35,774 bases of DNA from the NCBI GenBank assembly GCA_021202515.1, contig JAJQCW010000076.1:1-35774 (forward strand), read 5' to 3'. This document shows positions 28,401 through 35,411 of the stretch, in pieces. This DNA is from Clostridiales bacterium (lineage in GTDB: Bacteria > Bacillota > Clostridia > Oscillospirales > Oscillospiraceae). A program made the translations under genes and the position numbers. The notes under the pieces were generated by a model that was not told the origin of the DNA, made no database searches, and saw only the letters and a list, made by a program, of their open reading frames with translations. The stretch's first letter is position 1, and the number at the start of each line of letters is the position of its first letter.

Positions 28401-29301
28401 AAACGTCGCGCAGGGTCTCGCGGACGGAATGTCAGACGATTCCGCCGTCCTGGGCGCTGCCAATCTCATTGGGGGGAACCTGATTGACACCCTCAAAGCG
28501 GCGCTGGGGGTGAACAGCCCATCCACCATCACAACGTCCGCAGGACAGGACGTAGACCAGGGCCTCATCAACGGCATGACCGCGAAGGAGGCGGCAGCAG
28601 AGGCAAAGGCCACAGAGGTAGCCTCCGCCACGGCAAGCGCGTTTCAGGCGGAACTTTCTCAGAGCACGTTTTATACCTACGGCGCCAACGCCATTCAGGG
28701 CGCCATCAACGGCATCAACAGCAAGCGATCCGCACTGGTGGCGGCGGCAAAAGCGGCAGCGGCGGCGGCGAACCAGGCATACCACGATGAATCGCAAATT
28801 GGCAGCCCGTCCAGACTGTATTACTACTACAGCGAAATGGACGTGGCGGGCGGCGTACAGGGCTGGAACGCCAACCAGTACAAGCTGGAACAGGCTGCGG
28901 CAGACGCGGCGGCAGGGTCAGCGGACGCATTCTCCAGCGCTGTGCAATCCGGCACCACCGTCAGCCTGACGGGGTACGCATCCGGCACCGACAACGCCGA
29001 GGCCGGGTTGAAGATGGTGGGCGAAAACGGCCCGGAGCTGGTGGACTTCTCCGGCGGCGAGACCGTCTACACCAACCGGGAAACCACAAAGATCATGGGG
29101 GCGACCAACGAGGGAAGCAGCATAAGCGCCAGCGGGGGAGGAACCATCCAACTGACCTATGCGCCCAATATCACCATCAATGGCAACGCAGACAGCGAGA
29201 CACTGAAAGCGGCGCTCTCCGGCCACAATCAGGAATTGCTGGACCTGCTGGAGGGATACCTCAACGAGCGGGAGGCAAGCCAGAGGAGGAGGAGCTACTA
29301 A
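25405..29301 (+). CDS. Tail tape measure protein
   Basis: This is a 1298-residue protein. Residues 50-160 are a long coiled coil (ALETLKGKLDVEKKALADTE and onward). The PhageMin_Tail core at about 195-400 includes SGATAEETEQLTALAKEMGA and ASECAEALQTEALAGWSVEE. Membrane-like helices lie near 515-580 (GFGGIAVVAGAAAAAIGLTA). The C-terminal third contains ANLIGGNLIDTLKAALGVNS and LKMVGENGPELVDFSGGETV, usual at the tip end. It sets tail length and is threaded through the tube. The coding part around 27170-28430 is visibly AT-richer than both flanks, a sign of mosaic exchange. AGGAGG precedes ATG 25405. Confidence 0.92.
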   Translation: MATAKEYEILFTLKAYMDSAFGTGFNSARTYLSQIQGEVKQYNSILRDISAYQKHTQALETLKGKLDVEKKALADTEEKIKSEGKATKELTAEKQKHEKAINTLNEKIKSQEQTLEQDKQALEQDKVSVNNLAESEAELKAKVEEAKQQMQEFVALQNSITDMANAFSAIKVAADAAANASSALYDAVKECIDCAAELEYTMSAVEAVSGATAEETEQLTALAKEMGATTVYTASECAEALQTEALAGWSVEEMLAGLPAVVNMAAASGESLTEMTSIISDSLSAFGLSGEAAVTKFADVLTTAATSANTTVSLMGESLSYVESTAANLDYSIEDVSVALAVMANNALKGSVSGSALNTMLTRMSGANNNAAGQMDDLNISMYNTDGTAKDLLTFLNELRDAFKQFGDDSQSAQIAAYKLAGQRGMRGLLSIVNTTDEEWQSMVESIYDYEGAAESVSDIRLDNYQGQIYLLESAWDALKTTVGEAFLPVATDAAGVLTDLANVANDFAGENQTLIVSLSAAASAAGIAAVGISGVATALQFAKYALSVFMPGFGGIAVVAGAAAAAIGLTAGAVAAYATALDSASEESAELQSEAESLAETTQSTLDSYEETSNAYEDQRTEANALIDTIEELTSTGDTDELTQRRIESAVEDLNEVLPELNLEYDALSGTLSSTTDEMREFANVISDDEIESKVETLTELETQQAQLEEAITLAEQKAAESQAEYAAQMQEMASSYSDGITIPIGYSIVAGVADASTDAQTLAGLKEQYEAVAEAIKELENELNGYTEDQEDAANATSFTSSMLEEVTEYATAYGEAWSSAYDEAASSLENQLGLMKEVEEIEDPTTMSDIMGNTEDQLAALTEYKDNLQTIFDAAEQYGIDISSIYDDITSGSTDAMELVNAMASDIETNGVTNLSELIDTRTAAETIVEETKSAITDAMPEVQEAYNNMLDGVNLSDETAEQAAKSAAEQVVQGYIDGFTFGTTDVVSAAEDTGGNVAQGLADGMSDDSAVLGAANLIGGNLIDTLKAALGVNSPSTITTSAGQDVDQGLINGMTAKEAAAEAKATEVASATASAFQAELSQSTFYTYGANAIQGAINGINSKRSALVAAAKAAAAAANQAYHDESQIGSPSRLYYYYSEMDVAGGVQGWNANQYKLEQAAADAAAGSADAFSSAVQSGTTVSLTGYASGTDNAEAGLKMVGENGPELVDFSGGETVYTNRETTKIMGATNEGSSISASGGGTIQLTYAPNITINGNADSETLKAALSGHNQELLDLLEGYLNEREASQRRRSY

Positions 29302-29505
29302 ATGGCAGAAGTGTATACAACCATCAGCGGCGACACCTGGGACGGCATTGCATACAAGAAGCTGGGGAGCGGGTACTACATGGACCTGCTCATTGCGGAG
29401 AACCCACAATATTCGGACTACTTTGTGTTTCCAGCAGGCATCAAATTGAAGCTGCCGGAAATCGAAGAGACGACCAGCAGCAGCCTCCCGCCATGGCATC
29501 AATAA
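29302..29505 (+). CDS. Tail protein X (LysM-like)
   Basis: This 67-residue protein reads MAEVYTTISGDTWDGIAYKK, then LGSGYYMDLLIAENPQY and PAGIKLKLPEIEE. It is the short LysM-like fold of P2 tail protein X (phage_tail_X), which sits at the baseplate hub. LysM folds bind peptidoglycan, so it may help in wall contact. It starts directly after the tape measure stop with GAGGAGGAG as ribosome site. Confidence 0.88.
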   Translation: MAEVYTTISGDTWDGIAYKKLGSGYYMDLLIAENPQYSDYFVFPAGIKLKLPEIEETTSSSLPPWHQ

Positions 29506-29519
29506 GGGGGGCGTGAACC

Positions 29520-30857
29520 GTGAGCGATATTGACAGCGCGAGAAGGACAAAACTCTCCGTGTCCATCAACAACGTGGACATCTCCACCAGCATCAACGAC
29601 CACCTGCTGACAGCGACCTTCACCGACCTGGAGGACGGAAGCGCAGACGACATGGAAATTACGCTGGAGGACCGGGACAACGAAATTGTGTCCGGCTGGC
29701 TCTCCACAGAGCTGAACAAGCGGGGGGAATCGGCTTATGTCTATACCTGCCCCTACTCTGAACCCAGCGACACTCTGAAAAAAGGAGACGACGGAACCGG
29801 GGTCAAGTGGCTACAATGGCACCTGAACAAGGTGAACGGAGCGGGACTGAGCGTCAACGGCACGTTCGGGACGAAAACCCGAACCGCCGTGAAGAAGTAC
29901 CAGAAGAAGAAGGGTGTAAAGCAGACAGGCCAGGTGAACAGCACCCTCCGGGCAAAGCTGAAAGCGGACCTGGAAGCTACAAACGCCACCACAAAGACGG
30001 CACAAAAAACCGCCCGCATGTCGGTGTCAATCAAGCAAACGAATACAAACAGCGACGGGAAAGATCTGCGACTGAACTGCGGCTCCTTTGAACTGGACGA
30101 GGTGGCGATCAAGGGGCCACCCCAGGTGGTCACGCTGCGGGGGACGGCGCTCCCCTACGGTTCCGCACTGCGAAAAACGAAAAAGACCAGAGCATGGGAA
30201 AACACGACGCTTTTCGGAATTGCAAAGGCTATCGCAAAAATCGCTGACTACTCCGTGCTTTACCTGACGGACAAGACGGTGAAGTACACCAGGAAGCAGC
30301 AATCCAGCCAGACTTACATCACCTTCCTGCAAAGCCTGTGCACGGCGGCGGGGCTGTCGCTGAAAGTGACAAGCTCCACTTTGGTCATCTTTGACCAAAG
30401 CGAATATGAATCCAAAACAACGACAAGAACCATCAAACGCGGGGACGGAAGCTACAGTTCCTACAGCTTCAAGACCTCCCTATCTGACACAAGCTATTCC
30501 TGCTGTCATGTGAGCTGGACGACCAGCACCGGGAAGGTGATCGAGTACACCTACACCCCCAGCGGTTTCACGAAGGACGAGGACAATATGCTGGAGGTCA
30601 CCGACGAACCGGTGACCACTGTGGCCGAAGCAAAGACGTTGGCAAAGGCAAGGCTCCGGGAGGCGAACAAGGGGGAAACGGAAGGCTCATTCACCATGCC
30701 GGGAGACTTGACGCTTTGCGCCGGGCTGACCGTGGAAATCAGCGGGTACGGCGACTACGATGGAAAATACATCATCGAGCAGGCGAAACACACCATCGGC
30801 AAGAGTGGCGGCTTCAAAACCACCATTGACCTGCGGCAGGTCATTACGGGGTACTGA
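29520..30857 (+). CDS. Baseplate hub protein gpD-like with inserted peptidoglycan-binding domain
   Basis: The 445-residue protein starts at GTG 29520 behind AAGGGGGGCG. The frame of the P2 late-control/hub protein gpD is visible at both ends: SVSINNVDISTSINDHLLTA at the start, and GDLTLCAGLTVEISGYGDYD then GKYIIEQAKHTIGKSGGFKT at the end. Between residues about 85 and 150 lies a PG_binding_1 domain (KGDDGTGVKWLQWHLNKVNG then GTFGTKTRTAVKKYQKKKG). The hub is the tube's distal cap, so the insert would carry cell-wall binding to the tip. Confidence 0.82.
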   Translation: MSDIDSARRTKLSVSINNVDISTSINDHLLTATFTDLEDGSADDMEITLEDRDNEIVSGWLSTELNKRGESAYVYTCPYSEPSDTLKKGDDGTGVKWLQWHLNKVNGAGLSVNGTFGTKTRTAVKKYQKKKGVKQTGQVNSTLRAKLKADLEATNATTKTAQKTARMSVSIKQTNTNSDGKDLRLNCGSFELDEVAIKGPPQVVTLRGTALPYGSALRKTKKTRAWENTTLFGIAKAIAKIADYSVLYLTDKTVKYTRKQQSSQTYITFLQSLCTAAGLSLKVTSSTLVIFDQSEYESKTTTRTIKRGDGSYSSYSFKTSLSDTSYSCCHVSWTTSTGKVIEYTYTPSGFTKDEDNMLEVTDEPVTTVAEAKTLAKARLREANKGETEGSFTMPGDLTLCAGLTVEISGYGDYDGKYIIEQAKHTIGKSGGFKTTIDLRQVITGY

Positions 30858-30879
30858 GCATGAGGGGTACTGAGCATGA
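30848..30879 (+). repeat. Perfect 16-bp tandem duplication at a stop/start junction
   Basis: GGGGTACTGAGCATGA occurs twice, back to back (30848-30863 and 30864-30879). Each copy holds a GGGG ribosome-site core, a TGA and an ATG 8 nt after the Gs. The second ATG (30876) starts the real baseplate gene. The first (30860) is in another frame and would give a 55-codon decoy ending at 31027. Confidence 0.9.
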
Positions 30880-31136
30880 ACGGGAAGAACCCACAGGAAC
30901 AAATCAACGAGATCAGCGAACAGCTCACGCCGCTGAAAGAACTGCTCTGCGTTGGAACGGTGTCCACCATCTACGCGTCAGAGCACATGGCGAGGGTGAA
31001 GTGGTCCGCACCGGCTGCGGTCTCTGAGAAACTGAACGTAGTCCAGCGGGGGGACGGATGGATGCCGTCTGTTGGGCAAAGCGTCCTCTGCGTTAAGCGG
31101 AAAGACGGCGGCGGGTTTGTACTGGGAGGTCTGTAA
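30876..31136 (+). CDS. Small baseplate/spike-like protein
   Basis: The 86-residue protein reads QINEISEQLTPLKELLCVGT, then VSTIYASEHMARVKWSAPAA, GWMPSVGQSVLCVKRKDGGG and FVLGGL. The 'VGTV...ARVKW...VGQ.VLC...G.VLGGL' pattern is that of the N-terminal OB-like fold of phage gpV/gp45-type spike proteins, without their long beta-helix. It may be the spike base or a small hub plug. It is surrounded by gpD- and gpU-like baseplate genes. Its start lies in the duplicated 16-bp junction. Confidence 0.6.
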   Translation: MNGKNPQEQINEISEQLTPLKELLCVGTVSTIYASEHMARVKWSAPAAVSEKLNVVQRGDGWMPSVGQSVLCVKRKDGGGFVLGGL

Positions 31137-31140
31137 GTAA

Positions 31141-31935
31141 ATGGGATACAAAAAAGGCCAGAAAATCAAACTGAAAAACGCCGCGTCCTACGAATCCTCC
31201 ACGACATCAAAAATCAGTAAGAGAAGGACCGGCACTTACTACATCTGGTCTGCGGCGACCAGAAACGGGCGCATCCGAATCACGACCAAGAAAAGCTACG
31301 CGGGGAAAACCCCGGCCAGCAAATATGTGACCTGTTGGGTGAAGACCAGCGCAGTGAAAAGCACAAGCACATCATCGACGGGAAGCACGAAGTCGTCCAG
31401 CAGCAGCTCCAGTAGTTCCACGACCACCACAAAGACAACGACAAGCACTACATCATCGACCACCACATCCACCAGCACAACAGTGGTGAATGTGGTTGAA
31501 GCCACGGACGTTACGCCGACAACGACCCTGACCGGCCAAATCGGATATTTGGGGCTGGTGGTGTTTGCGGTGTCCGCCTCAATGGTCAAGACATTGGACG
31601 ATTTTACGCTGACTTCATCGGTAAGCTATGTGCAGCACGACAGGCACCTGACAACGCCGAGGTTGGAGTTCACAGGAATTGACGCATCGACGATCACGTT
31701 CACACTGATTCTGTCAGCCTATCTGGGAGCGGATGTGTGGTCGGACTACAACAAACTGGAAACCTATATGGACAAAGGGATTGCCGTCCCCTTAAAAATC
31801 GGGGACAAGACCTATGGCAACTACCGATGGTGCATTGAAAAACTTGTGCTGAAAGGTAGCACGACAGACGGAGACGGAAACTGGACCAGCGCGGAGGTGT
31901 CGGTCTCCCTAATCAGCATCGAAAAGAAGGGGTGA
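31141..31935 (+). CDS. gpU-like tail protein with N-terminal domain and Ser/Thr linker
   Basis: The 264-residue protein has three parts. Residues 1-70 (YKKGQKIKLKNAASYESSTT and onward to YVTCWVKTSAVK) look like a small SH3-like beta domain. Residues about 73-118 are almost only serine and threonine. Residues 125-264 match P2 gpU: LGLVVFAVSASMVKTLDDFT, SYVQHDRHLTTPRLEFTGID and VWSDYNKLETYMDKGIAVPL. Classical gpU lacks the first two parts, so this is a fusion. Its location among hub genes points to the baseplate; the N-terminal domain may bind the cell wall. Confidence 0.7.
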   Translation: MGYKKGQKIKLKNAASYESSTTSKISKRRTGTYYIWSAATRNGRIRITTKKSYAGKTPASKYVTCWVKTSAVKSTSTSSTGSTKSSSSSSSSSTTTTKTTTSTTSSTTTSTSTTVVNVVEATDVTPTTTLTGQIGYLGLVVFAVSASMVKTLDDFTLTSSVSYVQHDRHLTTPRLEFTGIDASTITFTLILSAYLGADVWSDYNKLETYMDKGIAVPLKIGDKTYGNYRWCIEKLVLKGSTTDGDGNWTSAEVSVSLISIEKKG

Positions 31936-31939
31936 GCGC

Positions 31940-32251
31940 ATGAATGTTTTGGCAACAGACGACATCGTGGAAAGCCTGAACTTTGGGCCGACGGACGAGG
32001 CAGAGGAAATCGCCCAGAACGTCGCCGTGCTGATGAACACGCCAGCGGGCAATGTTCCGCTGGAACGGGGGATGGGGCTGCGAAAGGACTATCTGGACAG
32101 CCCTCCGGCGGTGGCGCAAGTTAAGTTCGAGGCTGAGCTTGCTGATACACTGGATGACTACGAGCCACGAGCTACACTTCTCAGCACGACAGCAAAGACG
32201 GACGAGGACGGAAACATGGGAATCACAGCGGAGGTGAGATTCAGTGGCTGA
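31940..32251 (+). CDS. Baseplate wedge protein, gp25/W-like
   Basis: This 103-residue protein has the gpW/gp25 lysozyme-like-fold pattern: AEEIAQNVAVLMNTPAGNVP, then LERGMGLRKDYLDSPPAVAQ and DDYEPRATLL near the end. These small proteins form the inner wedge joint of contractile-tail baseplates and start sheath assembly. It overlaps the gpJ-like gene by 8 nt, as in the P2 W-J order. ATG 31940 lies behind AAGGGGTGAG. Confidence 0.88.
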   Translation: MNVLATDDIVESLNFGPTDEAEEIAQNVAVLMNTPAGNVPLERGMGLRKDYLDSPPAVAQVKFEAELADTLDDYEPRATLLSTTAKTDEDGNMGITAEVRFSG

Positions 32252-33368
32252 CGAGCGGGATTTTCCTGACGTGGAATTTGTGGAGACAGACACAGAAACG
32301 CTCGTTTCTGAAGCTCTGACAGAATATGAAGCGCAGTTCGGGCGGACGCTCTATCCGGCGGACCCGGAGAAACTGCGGATGCTGTGGTATCTCGCCATCA
32401 CTTCACAAACCAGGAGCATGATTAACATTGCGGCAAAGCGGAACCTGCCGCGATACGCCGAGGGGGAATACCTGGACAGTCTGGCGGAACTTTTCTACGG
32501 CGTGGAGCGACTGGCAGCTACACCAGCCACTGTGGACCTGACATTCACGCTTTCCGAAGCACAGGAGTTTGACATCACTGTTCCAGAAGGAACAGAAGTA
32601 ACAACGGAGAGCGGGGAGATCGTATTTGCGACCACAGAGGAGCTGGTGATTGCAGCAGGAGAAACAACAGGGACAGTTACAGCCGAATGCACAGAAGATG
32701 GAACAGTGGGCAACGATTATGCAGCCGGGATGCTGGGCACCATCATTGACCCGATAGCCTATGTATCCAAAGTGACCAACGCAGAAGCGAGCGGGTCTGG
32801 CACCGACGAGGAGGACGATTCCTCCCTCTACGCCAGGATGAAGGAAAGCCTGGAAGCGTACTCCACAGCGGGAACGGTGGGAGCCTACAAATACCACGCC
32901 ATGTCATACAACTCGGAGATCGAGGACGTGGTAGTGACAACACCAAGCGCCGGGTGTGTGGATGTCGCTATCCTGTTGGAGGGCGGCGTGATCCCGGACG
33001 AAAGCACGCTGGAGGAAATGCAAGAGTATTTGCGCTCTGACGAAATCCGCCCACTGACGGACTACGTCACTGTGAGCGCACCGACAGCAGTGGATTTCTC
33101 CGTGGACATCACCTGGTACACGGAGGCGGACAGCACGGAAAGCCAGGAGACAATCCAGGCGGCGGTGGAAGCCGCAGTAGAAAGCTATATCACGTGGCAA
33201 ACCAGAAAGATGGGGCGGCGCATCAACCCATCAAAGCTGGTTGCTCTGGTCATTGAAGCCGGAGCGGGGGCCGTTGACGTAACACAACCGGTAGCGACAG
33301 CGGTAGGCGAGTGCGCGGTTGGGCAGTGCAACGGAACGGCAATTTCCTACGGAGGAACAGACGCATGA
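32244..33368 (+). CDS. Baseplate assembly protein J
   Basis: The 374-residue protein starts at GTG 32244, behind GGAGGTGAG. Baseplate_J features: ERDFPDVEFVETDTETLVSE at the N-terminus and AAKRNLPRYAEGEYLDSLAE in the first third. VEDVVVTTPSAG-like text follows in the middle (EIEDVVVTTPSAGCVDVAIL), and the C-terminus is GRRINPSKLVALVIEAGAGA. P2 gpJ-type proteins build the wedge periphery and hold tail fibres. The stop overlaps the gpI-like start (ATGA). Confidence 0.9.
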   Translation: MADERDFPDVEFVETDTETLVSEALTEYEAQFGRTLYPADPEKLRMLWYLAITSQTRSMINIAAKRNLPRYAEGEYLDSLAELFYGVERLAATPATVDLTFTLSEAQEFDITVPEGTEVTTESGEIVFATTEELVIAAGETTGTVTAECTEDGTVGNDYAAGMLGTIIDPIAYVSKVTNAEASGSGTDEEDDSSLYARMKESLEAYSTAGTVGAYKYHAMSYNSEIEDVVVTTPSAGCVDVAILLEGGVIPDESTLEEMQEYLRSDEIRPLTDYVTVSAPTAVDFSVDITWYTEADSTESQETIQAAVEAAVESYITWQTRKMGRRINPSKLVALVIEAGAGAVDVTQPVATAVGECAVGQCNGTAISYGGTDA

Positions 33369-34033
33369 GCGAAACGGGATTGATCCAGAAGGTTGACCTG
33401 ACGCAAACCCTCCCTCTGGCACTGACCTACGATGAAGCATCTGTTGCCCTTGCAAAAGCACTGGCGGTTGGGCTTCAGGAGGCCGCACAGTTGGCAAAGG
33501 AAGCTGGAATCTACTACAGAATAGACGAGCTTCCGGAGACTATGCTGGACATCCTGGCGACAGACCTTCATGTGGACTGGTATGACGCCAACGCGACACT
33601 GGAAGAAAAACGGAGCGTCATTGCGTCCAGTGTCTTCGTCCACAGGAAGATGGGAACACCGTCGGCAGTCCAGCGGCTGTTGGATGACAACTTTGGTGGA
33701 GGGGCAATCAGTGAATGGTTTGACTACGAGGGAGAGCCTTATCATTTCCGCGTGAGTACAGAAAGCATGGAACTGGTCTACGCAAACTTGGACCAGTTCA
33801 TCACCATGCTGGAAAAAACAAAAAAAGCATCAGCAGTTCTTGACGGGATTGACATCTTGCAGACAATCGGGATAACCGCCGGCGTGGGGATGGCAAAAAA
33901 GACAGAGCTGAATTGCACGTATACTTCTGAGACCGTGGAGGATGTAGAAACGTCATACACCTGGATTGCAGACGAAGAAGGCAACACCCTGACGGATGAA
34001 ACGGGAATGGTTATTCTCTATGAGGAGGCATGA
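33365..34033 (+). CDS. Tail protein I-like (P2 gpI)
   Basis: This 222-residue protein contains ALAKALAVGLQEAAQLAKEA then ETMLDILATDLHVDWYDANA. TLEEKRSVIASSVFVHRKMG and TPSAVQRLLDDNFGGG follow, the signature core of P2 gpI. The C-terminal half is a beta segment ending SYTWIADEEGNTLTDETGMV. gpI links the wedge to fibres. ATG 33365 lies inside the J stop; the open frame further upstream overlaps J and is not used. Confidence 0.88.
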   Translation: MSETGLIQKVDLTQTLPLALTYDEASVALAKALAVGLQEAAQLAKEAGIYYRIDELPETMLDILATDLHVDWYDANATLEEKRSVIASSVFVHRKMGTPSAVQRLLDDNFGGGAISEWFDYEGEPYHFRVSTESMELVYANLDQFITMLEKTKKASAVLDGIDILQTIGITAGVGMAKKTELNCTYTSETVEDVETSYTWIADEEGNTLTDETGMVILYEEA

Positions 34034-34036
34034 CAA

Positions 34037-35161
34037 GTGACACCAAAAATTACGGGCGGCGGTATCAGCCTGATGATTCGCGCTCTGGACGGAGAAGGAA
34101 TCACATTCAGCAAAATGGCGTTAGGCAACGGAGAATTGCCGGATGATTATTCGATACTGACGAATCTGGTGAACCCCCTGGCAGAAATAGGACTGGACAG
34201 TTATGAAAAAGAGGACGCTTACGTTTTGCTGAAGGGCACCCTTGCCAATTCGGATGTAGAAGATGGATTCAATTGGACAGAAATAGGCGTTTTCTGTACC
34301 AATCCTGACGGGGGCGATGATATTCTTTACGCCTACGGACACTACCAGATGGACGGTGAAAGCGGTGGGATATATATCCCACAGTTCGGAAGCGACGTTG
34401 TTGACCTGGTCATCAAAATGTACGTCTATGTCGGCTCCACAGAAAATGTTGCGGCCGCCCTGGCGGAAAGCAGTGAATATGCCACGCAAGCAGCGCTAAA
34501 AGAGCACATTGAAGATGACCAAAACCCACACGATGTTACCAAGGAACAGGTTGGCCTCGGCAACGTACCGAACGTTACCACCAACAATCAGACACCGACG
34601 TTTTCCTTGCCAACAACGCTGAACAATCTTGCCAGCGGCGCGACCCTGTCAACCCAACTTGGGAAACTGGCGCTCGCGATAAAACAACTGATTACCCACT
34701 TTGCAGACTCCACCATCCATATCACTTCCAGCGAGCGGACGGCATGGAACAGCAAAGCAGCAGCAAGCCATACGCACAGCACAACGGACATTACCAGCGG
34801 CACGCTGGGACTTGCGCGCGGTGGCACAGGAGCAACATCAGCGGAGGGAGCAGCACATTCTATCGAGGCAATTTACGCAGGAACAGTTAGTTCAACTTAC
34901 CGCATTGCGTCTGGAGGTAATCTGGATGATTACACAGCGGGAGGAACATACTGGTGTGCCGGTTCTACCACTGCTTCTACGCTGTCAAACTGCCCCTACA
35001 CAGATACGAATTTCACTTTGCTGGTTTTCAGACCGACATCGACTGTCTGCTTCCAGATGCTACTCCCATCAAAAATCTATAGCACAGTAGCGCTATATTT
35101 CCGCGCAATGAATAGCTCTGAATGGGGGCCATGGATGAAAACAGCTACAGAATCCGCTTAA
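34037..35161 (+). CDS. Tail fibre protein
   Basis: The 374-residue protein starts at GTG 34037 behind GAGGAGG. The N-terminal 140 residues (ISLMIRALDGEGITFSKMAL, GNGELPDDYSILTNL) match the phage tail-collar-type anchor that fixes a fibre to the baseplate. A shaft follows with NPHDVTKEQVGLGNVPNVTT, a widespread fibre repeat, and HTHSTTDITSGTLGLARGGT. The C-terminus (about 285-374) is a beta tip with aromatic residues and ends SSEWGPWMKTATES, as in receptor-binding ends. The region is less G+C-rich than the head genes. Confidence 0.85.
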   Translation: MTPKITGGGISLMIRALDGEGITFSKMALGNGELPDDYSILTNLVNPLAEIGLDSYEKEDAYVLLKGTLANSDVEDGFNWTEIGVFCTNPDGGDDILYAYGHYQMDGESGGIYIPQFGSDVVDLVIKMYVYVGSTENVAAALAESSEYATQAALKEHIEDDQNPHDVTKEQVGLGNVPNVTTNNQTPTFSLPTTLNNLASGATLSTQLGKLALAIKQLITHFADSTIHITSSERTAWNSKAAASHTHSTTDITSGTLGLARGGTGATSAEGAAHSIEAIYAGTVSSTYRIASGGNLDDYTAGGTYWCAGSTTASTLSNCPYTDTNFTLLVFRPTSTVCFQMLLPSKIYSTVALYFRAMNSSEWGPWMKTATESA

Positions 35162-35174
35162 AGGAGTGAACACA

Positions 35175-35411
35175 ATGGCAATCAAGAAACTGACAGAGCT
35201 GGATTCGGTTACACCGGAATCTGGAACTAGCGCCAGCGTCTACGGCGAATATGGCGGGAAAGTAGTTAAAATGCCATACAACGTGGAAGGCGGGGAAATG
35301 AACGAGACAGTCGAAAAATTGGCGCTTTTGACTGGGTACGTCAAATTGAGCGTCAATGCTGATGACATGGGACTTGACGCCACCATTTGGGCAGAGGAGG
35401 AAGAAACATGA
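35175..35411 (+). CDS. Hypothetical post-fibre protein
   Basis: The product is 78 residues from ATG 35175, which sits 9 nt after AAGGAG; the GTG at 35166 touches that ribosome site and is less likely. It starts MAIKKLTELDSVTPESGTSA, then SVYGEYGGKVVKMPY, a small beta motif often found in phage structural proteins next to fibre genes. It ends in an acidic tail (EEEET). It may be a fibre accessory or chaperone. Its stop overlaps the next ATG. Confidence 0.6.
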   Translation: MAIKKLTELDSVTPESGTSASVYGEYGGKVVKMPYNVEGGEMNETVEKLALLTGYVKLSVNADDMGLDATIWAEEEET

